Assembly: GCA_029202525.1 (NCBI GenBank)
Contig: CP119325.1
Span: 4,314,001 to 4,378,000, forward strand
Reading direction: 5' to 3'
From: Candidatus Pseudomonas phytovorans
Lineage (GTDB): Bacteria > Pseudomonadota > Gammaproteobacteria > Pseudomonadales > Pseudomonadaceae
DNA: 64,000 bases
Below, in pieces: positions 8,137-16,111 of the stretch. Below the pieces are notes generated by a model, which was not told the DNA's origin, searched no databases, and saw only the letters and a program-made list of their open reading frames with translations. How positions within the stretch are numbered: position 1 is the first letter of the stretch; each line of letters begins with the position of its first letter. Made by a program: the position numbers and the translations under genes.

Positions 8137-9462
8137 ATGAACCACACCAAGACCACCCCCGCCGCGCCCCGGATGCACCAGGGTTCGATCGGCGACAAGC
8201 TTCGCGGCGCCTTCGGCGTCGGCAAGACCCGTTGGGGCATGCTCGCCCTGGTGTTCTTCGCCACGACCCTGAACTACATCGACCGCGCCGCACTGGGCAT
8301 CATGCAGCCCGTACTGGCCAAGGAGATGAGCTGGACGGCGATGGACTACGCCAACATCAACTTCTGGTTCCAGGTTGGCTATGCGATCGGCTTTCTGCTG
8401 CAGGGCCGGTTGATCGACAAGGTTGGTGTCAAACGCGCCTTCTTCTTCGCCGTGCTGCTATGGAGCCTGGCAACCGGCGCCCATGGCCTGGCCACTTCGG
8501 CGGCCGGTTTCATGGTCTGCCGCTTCATCCTGGGCCTGACCGAGGCCGCCAACTACCCGGCCTGTGTCAAGACCGTGCGGCTGTGGTTCCCGGCTGGCGA
8601 GCGGGCCATCGCTACCGGCCTGTTCAACGCCGGTACCAACGTCGGCGCCATGGTCACGCCGGCCCTGCTGCCGCTGATCCTCGCCGTGTGGGGCTGGCAG
8701 GCCGCGTTCATCGCCATGGGCAGCCTGGGCCTGGTGTGGGTGGTGCTGTGGGTGTTGAAGTACTACAACCCTGAAGACCACCCCAGCGTACGCCAGAGCG
8801 AGGTGCAGTACATCCAGCAGGATGACGAGCCCGAGCCGACCCGCGTGCCGTTCAGCCGTATCCTGCGCCTGCGTGGCACCTGGGCTTTTGCGGTGGCCTA
8901 TGCGATCACTGCGCCGGTGTTCTGGTTCTACCTGTACTGGCTGCCGCCGTTTCTCAACCAGCAATACAGCCTGGGCATCAACGTGACCCAGATGGGCATC
9001 CCGCTGATCATCATCTGGCTGACGGCAGACTTTGGCAGCATCGGCGGCGGCATCCTGTCGTCCTGGCTGATCGGCCGTGGCGTGCGGGCCACCACTGCGC
9101 GGCTGGTGTCGATGCTGATCTTTGCCTGCACCATGGTCAGCGTGGTCTTTGCCGCCAACGCCAGTGGCCTGTGGGTCGCAGTGGCGGCCATCTCGCTGGC
9201 GGTCGGTGCGCATCAGGCGTGGACGGCGAATATCTGGAGCCTGGTGATGGACTACACGCCCAAGCACCTGATCAGCACGGTGTTCGGCTTCGGCAGCATG
9301 TGCGCGGCGATTGGCGGGATGTTCATGACGCAGATCGTCGGTAGCGTGCTGACCGCCACCAACAACAACTATGCCGTGTTGTTCACGATGATCCCCGCCA
9401 TGTATTTCCTGGCGCTGGTGTGGATGTACTTCATGGCACCACGCAAGGTCGAGAGCGCCTGA
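8137..9462 (+). CDS. MFS transporter of the anion:cation symporter (ExuT/GudP-like) family
   Basis: 441 aa with about 12 membrane segments. It opens with TRWGMLALVFFATTLNYIDR, the typical start of hexuronate/glucarate-type ACS carriers, and has the loop GRLIDKVGVKRAF. ATG at 8137 (MNHTKTT) is chosen over an upstream TTG because the extension is not family-like. It is monocistronic with its own terminator. Substrate is probably a sugar acid or other organic anion; nothing adjacent fixes it. Confidence 0.82.
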   Translation: MNHTKTTPAAPRMHQGSIGDKLRGAFGVGKTRWGMLALVFFATTLNYIDRAALGIMQPVLAKEMSWTAMDYANINFWFQVGYAIGFLLQGRLIDKVGVKRAFFFAVLLWSLATGAHGLATSAAGFMVCRFILGLTEAANYPACVKTVRLWFPAGERAIATGLFNAGTNVGAMVTPALLPLILAVWGWQAAFIAMGSLGLVWVVLWVLKYYNPEDHPSVRQSEVQYIQQDDEPEPTRVPFSRILRLRGTWAFAVAYAITAPVFWFYLYWLPPFLNQQYSLGINVTQMGIPLIIIWLTADFGSIGGGILSSWLIGRGVRATTARLVSMLIFACTMVSVVFAANASGLWVAVAAISLAVGAHQAWTANIWSLVMDYTPKHLISTVFGFGSMCAAIGGMFMTQIVGSVLTATNNNYAVLFTMIPAMYFLALVWMYFMAPRKVESA

Positions 9463-9486
9463 CGGCTCCAGCCACTTACCTCTACG

Positions 9487-9509
9487 GGGCCCTTGCGGGC
9501 CCTTTTTTT
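9487..9509 (+). terminator. Rho-independent terminator of the MFS gene
   Basis: GGGCCC - TTGC - GGGCCC stem followed directly by seven T residues, 25 bases after the stop codon. Confidence 0.88.
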
Positions 9510-9542
9510 CGACTGGTGTTTCTTGAAGAGCGGCAACGCACC

Positions 9543-9590
9543 GCATGGCACCGGCTGCGCCGGCGTTCGCGGGTGAACCCGCTCCCACAG
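9543..9590. repeat. REP sequence, head pointing right
   Basis: Runs from a GGCACCGGCTGCGCCGG hairpin to TGAACCCGCTCCCACAG. Together with the REP at 11060 it formed a facing pair with a ~33-base spacer before the IS inserted. Confidence 0.8.
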
Positions 9591-9672
9591 ATATCGCGTC
9601 AGACTCGGGGCCTGCGCATCACCTGGACTGCCCCCAAGAAGTTGGACAAAAAATCCAACCCTTGGGGGACCT

Positions 9673-10191
9673 ATGGGCAAATACACAGAGCAGTTCAAGC
9701 TCACAGCCGTCTCAGCCTACCTGGATGGCAATAATGGCTTCCGAAAGGTAGCCCAGCATTTCGATGTTGATTTCAGCCTGCTCCGCCGGTGGGTTTCCAG
9801 CCATCAGAGCGAATCCAGCCTTTCTTCACGCTCACATGGGCGGCGTTATGACGACGATTTCAAGCGACAGGTGCTGAGCTACATGCACGAACATCGCCTT
9901 TCCATGCGGCAAACCGCAGCACATTTTGGCCTCGGTCAATCATCGCAGATAGGCAGCTGGCAGCGGCAGTACTACAGTGGTGACCCTATAGCCCCTGTCG
10001 ACCGCCAGAAAAAGCCGATCAAAGTGCCGAAGAAGATCAAACCAGCAAAACCCACAAATACTGACGATTCGCAAAAGCCCCGAGACCAGCTGATGGCGGA
10101 GCTCGAATATCTGCGCATGGAGAACGCTGTCTTAAAGGAGCTCAAGGCTTTGCGAGAGGAAAAGGAACGAATGTCGGGGAAAAAGTCCTGA
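9673..10191 (+). CDS. IS3-family transposase orfA (DNA-binding)
   Basis: 172 aa, close to the IS150 orfA length. It has repeated helix-turn-helix units (FRKVAQHFDVDFSLLRRWV; MRQTAAHFGLGQSSQI) that recognise the IS ends, then a basic linker and a C-terminal leucine-rich helix (LEYLRMENAVLKELKALREE) for multimerisation. Just before its stop is GGGGAAAAAG (10176-10185), a possible -1 slippage run; the orfB frame is open through this overlap. Confidence 0.93.
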   Translation: MGKYTEQFKLTAVSAYLDGNNGFRKVAQHFDVDFSLLRRWVSSHQSESSLSSRSHGRRYDDDFKRQVLSYMHEHRLSMRQTAAHFGLGQSSQIGSWQRQYYSGDPIAPVDRQKKPIKVPKKIKPAKPTNTDDSQKPRDQLMAELEYLRMENAVLKELKALREEKERMSGKKS

Positions 10192-10220
10192 TCGTTTCGA
10201 GGCTCAAGCCTAGATTCCCT

Positions 10221-11027
10221 TTGCCTGACCTGCTGCGTCTGGTCGGGCTGGCTCGCAGTACCTTTTACTATCAGGTGCAAGCTCAGCAGAAGCCGGACAA
10301 ATATGCCGAGCTTAAAGAGCAGATTCAGCAGGTCTATCGCAAAGAGAAAGGGCGTTACGGCTATCGACGCGTTGCACTCGTGATCAGAAAAGGTGGGGTA
10401 CTGGTCAACAAGAAGGTCATCGAGAGGCTGATGGCTGCCCTGGGTCTGCAGTCACTGGTGCGACCTAAGAAGTATCAGTCGTACCGAGGTGTTGTTGGCA
10501 AGATAGCGCCGAATCTGCTGGAGCGAAATTTCGTTGCCCAGCGTCCTAATCAGAAATGGGTGAGTGACGTAACTGAGTTCAAAGTGGCTGAACAGAAGCT
10601 CTATCTTTCGCCTGTGATGGATTTGTACAACGGAGAAATCATCGCTTACGAGACGGCGAGTCGCCCTCAGTACAGCCTGGTTGGGAACATGCTCGACAAG
10701 GCACTCAAAACCTTGGGAGAAAAGCCGAAGCTGGTGCTCCACACCGACCAGGGCTGGCAGTACCAGCAGGGTCAGTATCGCCACCAGCTGCGCAGTCGTG
10801 GGGTGAAACAGAGCATGTCTCGTAAAGGCAATTGCCTAGACAATGCAGCTATGGAAAGCTTCTTCGGCACGCTCAAGTCAGAATTTTTCTACCTCAAGCG
10901 TTTCGAGAGTATTGATGAATTGAAAGCGGGCCTGGATGAGTACATTCACTACTACAACCATGACCGCATCAAGCTAAGGCTCAATGGCCTGAGCCCTGTC
11001 GAGTACAGGACCCAGGCGGCAGCATAG
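10221..11027 (+). CDS. IS3-family transposase orfB (DDE integrase)
   Basis: 268 aa counted from TTG at 10221. The frame is open upstream into orfA (to about 10161), so the active enzyme may be an OrfAB fusion made by -1 frameshifting, and the true start is uncertain. It has the HTH_21 region (RKEKGRYGYRRVALVI) and an rve catalytic core with Asp in WVSDVTEF, Asp in LHTDQGWQY and Glu in NAAMESFFGTLK. The DDE triad is complete, so the element looks active. Confidence 0.93.
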   Translation: MPDLLRLVGLARSTFYYQVQAQQKPDKYAELKEQIQQVYRKEKGRYGYRRVALVIRKGGVLVNKKVIERLMAALGLQSLVRPKKYQSYRGVVGKIAPNLLERNFVAQRPNQKWVSDVTEFKVAEQKLYLSPVMDLYNGEIIAYETASRPQYSLVGNMLDKALKTLGEKPKLVLHTDQGWQYQQGQYRHQLRSRGVKQSMSRKGNCLDNAAMESFFGTLKSEFFYLKRFESIDELKAGLDEYIHYYNHDRIKLRLNGLSPVEYRTQAAA

Positions 11028-11059
11028 AACTGTCCAACTTTTGGGGGGCAGTCCACACC

Positions 11060-11103
11060 TGTGGGAGCGGCTTTAGCCGCGAACACCGGCGCAGCCGGTG
11101 CCA
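11060..11103. repeat. REP sequence abutting IS copy 1
   Basis: TGTGGGAGCGGCTTTAGCCG followed by an ACCGGCGCAGCCGGT hairpin. Its first base directly follows the IS target duplication CACC. Confidence 0.85.
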
Positions 11104-11121
11104 TTCGCCATGTCCGTACGA

Positions 11122-11937
11122 TCAAACAGTGGCCAACACCGCCATGGCCTTTTCCAGCGCCATGCGTGCGCGCTGTTCGCCGCTGATGCCCTGCTCCAGC
11201 AACTGCCGTGTAGGAATTTCCAGGCTCAGCGGCACGGTTGGCGACAAGCCGCGCAACAAGCTGACCAGGTCGGCATCGCCGTCACCCGGGAAGCGCCGCT
11301 CGTTACGCGCCTGGCGCAAGATTTCGTCCATGTCGGCCGGTACCGGGCCGGCGACGTCGCACAGCTGGGCGTAGCGCATGCGCTGCGGCGCCAGTAGTGC
11401 CAAATCGTCCAACGAAGACCCGGAGCGGTTGAAGTGGAAAGCATCCACCAGCACGCAGCCATTGCTGCGGTTGGCGTTGGCCACTACCCGCATGGCCCGG
11501 CTCAGGTCGGGTACATCGGTCCAGGGCATGAACTCCAGGTGCGGATAAATGCCGTACCCCGCCGCCAGGTCACACAACGCGGCAAAGCGCTCGGTCATAC
11601 GCGCCTCATCCGGGTCGTTGCCAGCCACCAGCAGCTCTGTGCCACCTAGCTCGGCACCCACCGCCAGAATCGGCTCGAAATCGGCCACGCAGGTTTCCGG
11701 CTTCAGGCGCACTATCTCCAGGTCGAGCACCTTGATACCGGTGTCGCGCAGGCGCGCCTGTGTTTGCCGGCGCAGGTCGGCGTCGGCCACCAGCGGGAAG
11801 TGTTGCTCCTGTTCGGTGGCCGGCACCAGGCGCAGGCCAACGTGGCTGTAACCGGCGCGAGCAGCGGCCTCGACCATGTCCGGCGGGGACAGCTCGAGCA
11901 CCGTCAGGGCGGCGAGGGAGAAAATTCGGTCAGTCAT
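11122..11937 (-). CDS. Sugar phosphate isomerase/epimerase-like TIM-barrel protein
   Basis: 271 aa. The fold family is the xylose-isomerase-like / AP-endonuclease-2 barrel, seen from YSHVGLRLV near the start, HLEFMPWTDV with a putative metal-ligand Glu, LVDAFHFNRSG (Asp/His), and SLEIPTR with a C-terminal Glu. Such proteins isomerise or dehydrate keto-sugars, inosose or shikimate-type compounds. It lies 31 bases behind the Gfo/Idh gene on the same strand, so the two likely form one operon. The exact reaction is not known from sequence. Confidence 0.78.
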   Translation of the reverse strand: MTDRIFSLAALTVLELSPPDMVEAAARAGYSHVGLRLVPATEQEQHFPLVADADLRRQTQARLRDTGIKVLDLEIVRLKPETCVADFEPILAVGAELGGTELLVAGNDPDEARMTERFAALCDLAAGYGIYPHLEFMPWTDVPDLSRAMRVVANANRSNGCVLVDAFHFNRSGSSLDDLALLAPQRMRYAQLCDVAGPVPADMDEILRQARNERRFPGDGDADLVSLLRGLSPTVPLSLEIPTRQLLEQGISGEQRARMALEKAMAVLATV

Positions 11938-11968
11938 TGTTTGTCACCAAAGGTCAGTCAAGGTCGGC

Positions 11969-13021
11969 TTAGGCAATCTGCTCGGGGGCACAGGCCCGGC
12001 CGCTTTCCGCCGCCTGGCGGATGGCTTCTATAAGCGCCAGCGTGCGGCCACCGTCGGCAGCGTCGATCAGCGGCGCCTGCTCACCCCGGGCAACCCGCAC
12101 GAAATGCTGCAACTGCAGGGTCAACGCCTCGCCGTCAGGAATGGTTTCTTCGCTCTGCAGCAGCGGCGTGTGCCAGCCCGATCCGGCCTCGGCATAGTGC
12201 CAGCGCTTGAGCTGGGGAATGCTCAGCGCCCCCTGAGTGCCGGCCAGCAGGTAGCATGGCTGGCCATCCTGGCGCGGGTACATCGGGCTCTCGCCGGAAT
12301 CCAGCTCCCAGCTCCACGGCGCGGCCACCGCGTCGGAGCCGGTCAGGCTGCCCAACGCACCATTGGCAAACTGCAGCAGCACCGCCGCACTGTCTTCGTT
12401 GGCAAAACCGCGTACATCGTTACGGGTGAACGCCTGCACCTGCACCACCTCGCCACACAGATGGCGCAGCAGGTCGAGGTCGTGGATCAAGTTGGTCAGC
12501 AAAAAGCCGGCCCCCGGCTCGCGACGCCATGGGGTTTCGAAGTAGCTGTCAGGTTTTTGCAGTTGCCAGAGTGCGGTGACATTGATCAGCCGGCCCAGCT
12601 TGCCGTCGGCAATCACCTGGTGCGCCGTGGCGATCAATGGGTTGTGCCGCCGGTGATGGCCGACCAGCACTGGCACACCCCGGTTTCGCGATGCCTCTAC
12701 CAAGGCACGGACTTCATCCAGGTGCACGCCCACCGGCTTTTCGACCAACACGGGCACGCCGGCCTCGATGCAATCCAGGGCGGTAGCCACATGCAGGTTG
12801 TTCGGGTTGGCAACGATCACGGCCTCGGGGCGCACACGCTCCAGCATCTGCCGGTGGTCGGCAAAACAGGGTACGCCACATTCGGCGGCAAACGCCTCAG
12901 CCTGCGGGCCGGGGTCGGCCACCGCGCACAGTTGGGCTTGCGGCACATTGCGCAAGTGCTGGTAGTGCTGACGGCCCATGATGCCGGCGCCGATCAGGGC
13001 AATACGAAGGGGTGCGTTCAA
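11969..13021 (-). CDS. Gfo/Idh/MocA-family NAD(P)-dependent oxidoreductase
   Basis: 350 aa. An N-terminal Rossmann fold (IALIGAGIMGRQH, residues ~7-19), the conserved VLVEKPVG (EKP) motif near residue 95, and a C-terminal substrate domain with the VGHHRRHNP segment. The family oxidises a hydroxyl on sugars, inositols or related cyclic polyols. First gene of a two-gene unit with the downstream isomerase. A motif matching the IclR-gene operators lies at 13091-13104, 70 bases upstream, so the neighbouring IclR protein probably controls it. Confidence 0.85.
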   Translation of the reverse strand: MNAPLRIALIGAGIMGRQHYQHLRNVPQAQLCAVADPGPQAEAFAAECGVPCFADHRQMLERVRPEAVIVANPNNLHVATALDCIEAGVPVLVEKPVGVHLDEVRALVEASRNRGVPVLVGHHRRHNPLIATAHQVIADGKLGRLINVTALWQLQKPDSYFETPWRREPGAGFLLTNLIHDLDLLRHLCGEVVQVQAFTRNDVRGFANEDSAAVLLQFANGALGSLTGSDAVAAPWSWELDSGESPMYPRQDGQPCYLLAGTQGALSIPQLKRWHYAEAGSGWHTPLLQSEETIPDGEALTLQLQHFVRVARGEQAPLIDAADGGRTLALIEAIRQAAESGRACAPEQIA

Positions 13022-13090
13022 CAGCCTGTCCTCTTGTCATTGTTGTTTTGTCGATTCTGAAACCAGATTCCAGATTCGACACTCGACAAT

Positions 13091-13104
13091 TTAGAACCAA
13101 GTTC
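13091..13104. promoter_or_regulatory. Candidate IclR operator upstream of the Gfo/Idh gene
   Basis: TTAGAACCAAGTTC, containing GAAC-CAA-GTTC. On the opposite strand it matches the site before the FAD dehydrogenase at 12 of 14 bases. Confidence 0.5.
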
Positions 13105-13161
13105 AGCTTTTCAGAAGAACCGGCAGAACAGACTGTGCGGTAATCGACCAGTAATGTGCCT

Positions 13162-13938
13162 TCAGGCAAACAATTCGCTTGCCCGGCTGGCTGCCGACAG
13201 CTCTTGCGCCGCCGCCAGCAACAGCGGCGCCAGCTCTGCCAGGCGGCTTTGCGCCATTCGCGCACTGGGCCCGGCGATGCTCAATACGCCGATCACCTCG
13301 TCCGTTTGCGGGCGGCGGACCACCGCCGCCAGGGCCGAGGTACCGATGGCCGAGGTTTCCTCGACCCAGGCATAACCCTGCTCGCGGGCGCGGTGCAGGT
13401 AGGCCAGCAGCGCGTCGGTGGAACGTGGCGCGTTCGGGCCGAACTGCGCAGGGTCGGCGATGCCCTGGCGCAACACCATCTGCAGCGCCTGTTCATCGTC
13501 CAGGCTGGCCAGCCAGGCATGCCCTGAGGCGGTGTAGAACAGCGGCGCGTCGCGGCCCATGTCCGGGTCGTAGCGCAGCCCGGAACGCGCGCCCTGGGAC
13601 TTGGCGATCCAGGTCTGTCGTGCTCCGTCGATCACGCCAAGGCGCACCAGTTCGCCGCTGTCCTGGGCCAGGCGGTCAAGAATCGGCTGGATGATGTCGG
13701 CACCGTTGCTAGACAGGTAACGAAACCCCAGGGCTACCAGTTTGGCCGACAACTGGTAGCGGCTGTTGTCGCGGTTCTGCCGCACGTAGCCCAGGCGCAC
13801 CAGTTCGGTGAGCATGCGGTGGGCCGCGCTCTTGGGAATGTCCAGGCGCTCGGCCAGGGTTTGCAAGGGCAGCCCCTGGGGTTCGCCGGTAAGGCTTTCT
13901 ACAAGACTGAAGGCGCGTTCGATCTGACTACCAGCCAT
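13162..13938 (-). CDS. IclR-family transcriptional regulator
   Basis: 258 aa from ATG at 13938 (MAGSQIERAFSL); the longer in-frame extension runs through the intergenic region and is not family-like. The N-terminal winged helix (LQTLAERLDIPKSAAHRMLT) is followed by the IclR effector domain (LVRLGVIDGARQTWIAKSQG ... ASGHAWLASL). Divergent from the FAD dehydrogenase and upstream of the Gfo/Idh-isomerase unit on the same strand. Three related palindromic sites around these promoters suggest it controls all three units and itself. Confidence 0.88.
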   Translation of the reverse strand: MAGSQIERAFSLVESLTGEPQGLPLQTLAERLDIPKSAAHRMLTELVRLGYVRQNRDNSRYQLSAKLVALGFRYLSSNGADIIQPILDRLAQDSGELVRLGVIDGARQTWIAKSQGARSGLRYDPDMGRDAPLFYTASGHAWLASLDDEQALQMVLRQGIADPAQFGPNAPRSTDALLAYLHRAREQGYAWVEETSAIGTSALAAVVRRPQTDEVIGVLSIAGPSARMAQSRLAELAPLLLAAAQELSAASRASELFA

Positions 13939-13964
13939 GACACAGGTCCCTGAATTTTTTGCGG

Positions 13965-13986
13965 ATTCTAGAAGATGATTCCACAT
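13965..13986. promoter_or_regulatory. Candidate IclR operator (autoregulatory)
   Basis: Read on the minus strand it starts ATGTGGAATCATCTTCTAG. It matches the site at 14092 in 16 of 22 bases and lies 27-48 bases upstream of the iclR start. Confidence 0.5.
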
Positions 13987-14091
13987 GAGCGGTAGAGGGC
14001 GCAGCCAGAGCGCGGCGAAATGTCCGGTTATCGCCCAGTAGTTGCCCTCCCAGGCTGCCATACCCTTGCGAGCCAAAGTACTGCAGTTAAA

Positions 14092-14113
14092 ATGTGGAAC
14101 CTTGTTCTAATAA
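14092..14113. promoter_or_regulatory. Candidate IclR operator upstream of the FAD dehydrogenase
   Basis: ATGTGGAACCTTGTTCTAAT, with the palindrome GAAC-CTT-GTTC. It is inverted relative to the 13965 site and ends 18 bases before the dehydrogenase ATG, where a bound regulator would block transcription or translation start. Confidence 0.55.
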
Positions 14114-14131
14114 CAAAACAGGAATGCCGCA

Positions 14132-15844
14132 ATGCCTGCTGCCGCTCTCGATACCGAATACGATGTACTGGTCATAGGCTCTGGCGCCGCCGGGCTGGCT
14201 GCGGCCGTGACGGCTGCCTGGCATGGGCAGAAAGTGATCGTGCTGGAGAAGGAACCCGTGTTCGGCGGCGCCACCGCCTGGTCCGGCGGCTGGGCCTGGG
14301 TGCCACGCAACCCGTTGGCACAGCGGGCCGGCATTGTCGAAGACATCGAGCAGCCCCGTACCTACCTGCGCAATGAGCTGGGGGCGCATTACAACGCCGA
14401 GCGCGTGGATGCCTTCCTTGAGGCCTGTCCGCACATGGTGGCGTTCTTCGAGAAGCACACAGCGCTGCAGTTTGCCGACGGCAACGGTATCCCGGACATG
14501 CATGGCGACACACCCGGTGCGGCCCAGGGCGGGCATCAGGTGATCGCCGCGCCGTACGACGCCAGCCTGGTTGGCGCCTTGCTGCCGCGCCTGCGCAAGA
14601 CAATGCGCGAAACCTCGTTCATGGGCATGCCGATCATGGCCGGCACCGACCTTGCCGCCTTCCTCAACATGACCCGCTCGCCCAAGGCTTTGCTGCATGT
14701 GTGCAAACGTTTTGGCCGGCACCTGTATCACCTGGCCCGGCATGGCCGGGCGATGCACCTGGTCAACGGTGTGGCGCTGGTGGCACGGCTGGCCAAGTCG
14801 GCACAAGACCTGGGGGTGCACCTGCAGGAATCGGCACCGGCCAAGCGCCTGCTGGTCGAAGATGGCCAGGTACGCGGTGTGCTTGTGGCCACAGCGCAGG
14901 GTGATCGGCAGATCCGGGCCAAGGCCGTGGTACTCGCGGCAGGTGGCTTCCCCAACGACAACGCCCGGCGCCGGCAGCTTTTCCCGCGGGATGCCAGCGG
15001 CCACGACAACCTGGCCCTGCCACCGCAGGGTTGCTCAGGTGATGGGCTGCGCCTGGGCGAGTCGGCCGGTGGCGTGGTCGCCACCGACCTGAAATCACCC
15101 GTGGCCTGGGCGCCGGTTTCGCAGGTGCCGCACCGCGACGGCAGCGTCGGCCACTTCCCGCACATCATCGAACGCGGCAAGCCCGGCATCATTGGCGTGC
15201 TGGCCAACGGCAAGCGTTTTGTCAACGAAGCGCATGGCTATTACGACTATGTGTCAGCCATGGTCGCGGCAGTGCCTCCGAGTGAGGAAGTGTGCTCGTG
15301 GCTGGTGTGCGACCATCGCTTCTTGCGCCGCTATGGCCTGGGCCATGCCCGCCCGGCACCGCTGCCGGTCGGGCCGCATGTGCGCAACGGTTACCTCAAG
15401 CGCGGCGCTACGCTTGAACAACTCGCCCAGGCTTGCGGCATTGACCCGGCCGGGTTACGCGCCACGGTCGATGACTTCAACACCCATGCCCGCAACGGCC
15501 AGGACCCGTTGTTCGGCCGAGGCTCCACGCCATTCAACCGCAAGCAGGGCGACCCGCAGCACAAAGGGCCCAACCCGTGTGTAGCGCCCATCGAGCATGG
15601 GCCGTTCTATGCGGTGAAGGTGAAGCCTGGCTGCTTTGGCACCTTTGCCGGGCTGCGCACCGATGGCAGTGCCCGCGTGCTGGGTGAAGCCGGGCAGCCG
15701 ATTGCAGGGCTGTATGCGGCAGGTACCGACATGGCCAGCGTGTTTGGTGGCTGGTACCCGTCGGGGGGCATCAACCTGGGGCCGGCGCTGACCTTTGGTT
15801 ATGTGGCCGGGCGGCATATTGCCGGGGCGGCGGAGTATGAGTGA
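14132..15844 (+). CDS. FAD-binding dehydrogenase (fumarate reductase / 3-ketosteroid dehydrogenase-like)
   Basis: 570 aa, the size of 3-oxosteroid delta-1-dehydrogenases and related flavoproteins. An FAD Rossmann motif lies at residues ~10-25 (DVLVIGSGAAGLAAA), then FGGATAWSGG, and a C-terminal FAD segment GLYAAGTDMASVFGGWYPSG. It likely inserts a carbon-carbon double bond, or reduces one, in a cyclic ketone-type substrate. Monocistronic and divergent from iclR. Together with Gfo/Idh and isomerase genes it suggests oxidation and desaturation of a cyclic polyol or alicyclic acid; this is inference. No steroid genes are nearby. Confidence 0.83.
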   Translation: MPAAALDTEYDVLVIGSGAAGLAAAVTAAWHGQKVIVLEKEPVFGGATAWSGGWAWVPRNPLAQRAGIVEDIEQPRTYLRNELGAHYNAERVDAFLEACPHMVAFFEKHTALQFADGNGIPDMHGDTPGAAQGGHQVIAAPYDASLVGALLPRLRKTMRETSFMGMPIMAGTDLAAFLNMTRSPKALLHVCKRFGRHLYHLARHGRAMHLVNGVALVARLAKSAQDLGVHLQESAPAKRLLVEDGQVRGVLVATAQGDRQIRAKAVVLAAGGFPNDNARRRQLFPRDASGHDNLALPPQGCSGDGLRLGESAGGVVATDLKSPVAWAPVSQVPHRDGSVGHFPHIIERGKPGIIGVLANGKRFVNEAHGYYDYVSAMVAAVPPSEEVCSWLVCDHRFLRRYGLGHARPAPLPVGPHVRNGYLKRGATLEQLAQACGIDPAGLRATVDDFNTHARNGQDPLFGRGSTPFNRKQGDPQHKGPNPCVAPIEHGPFYAVKVKPGCFGTFAGLRTDGSARVLGEAGQPIAGLYAAGTDMASVFGGWYPSGGINLGPALTFGYVAGRHIAGAAEYE

Positions 15845-15888
15845 GCCGAGCGAACACTGCTGTTTCGCTGCGATCATCATGAATTTCG

Positions 15889-15945
15889 CGGTGGATGGCA
15901 CGGGCTTCGCCCGTGTTCGCGGGCAAGCCCGCTCCCACAGGGATC
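15889..15945. repeat. REP sequence
   Basis: Runs from a CACGGGCTTCGCCCGTG hairpin into TTCGCGGGCAAGCCCGCTCC and CACAG. It separates the FAD dehydrogenase from the aryl-alcohol operon. Confidence 0.8.
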
Positions 15946-15964
15946 GCGCTGCAGCTACCTGAGG

Positions 15965-16015
15965 TGTCCAGAAATTGAACACCACGAAAGCAGCCGATTG
16001 TTCAGCTTCTGAACA
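15965..16015. promoter_or_regulatory. Two upstream activator palindromes for the sigma54 activator
   Basis: TGTCCAGAAATTGAACA (15965-15981) and TGTTCAGCTTCTGAACA (15999-16015). Both fit TGTYCAG-N3-YTGAACA, the second being a perfect 7-bp inverted repeat. Centres are 34 bases apart and about 98 and 64 bases upstream of the -12 element, the normal position for enhancer-binding-protein sites. Confidence 0.65.
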
Positions 16016-16056
16016 GCCCACTGACTCCAGGCCCGGGATTCAGCACCCGCCGCACC

Positions 16057-16073
16057 TTGGCATGCCCTCTGCA
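16057..16073 (+). promoter_or_regulatory. Sigma54 (-24/-12) promoter of the aryl-alcohol operon
   Basis: TTGGCATGCCCTCTGCA: GG at 16059-16060 and GC at 16071-16072 with exactly 10 bases between, matching the sigma54 consensus TGGCAC-N5-TTGC in all key bases except the final C/T positions. Transcription would start near 16084, just before the aldehyde dehydrogenase. Confidence 0.75.
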
Positions 16074-16111
16074 ACAAGCATCCGTGTACACACCAACACA
16101 GGATGCTTTGC

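Larger units (their letters stand above)
9624..11055 (+). mobile_element. IS3-family (IS150-group-like) insertion sequence, copy 1
   Basis: 1432 bp. Terminal inverted repeats start TGGACTGCCCCC and end with its complement (right end GGGGGGCAGTCCA). It is flanked by the 4-bp direct repeat CACC (9620-9623 and 11056-11059). It carries orfA and orfB in different frames and is intact. A GTTGGA/TCCAAC hairpin lies just inside the left end (9641-9659). The copy at 31902-33333 is the same length with orfs at identical offsets and identical predicted proteins. Confidence 0.95.

Noticed and set aside
14132..15844. Steroid catabolism gene
   Set aside because: The flavoprotein resembles ketosteroid dehydrogenases, but no other steroid-degradation genes are nearby and the family is broad.
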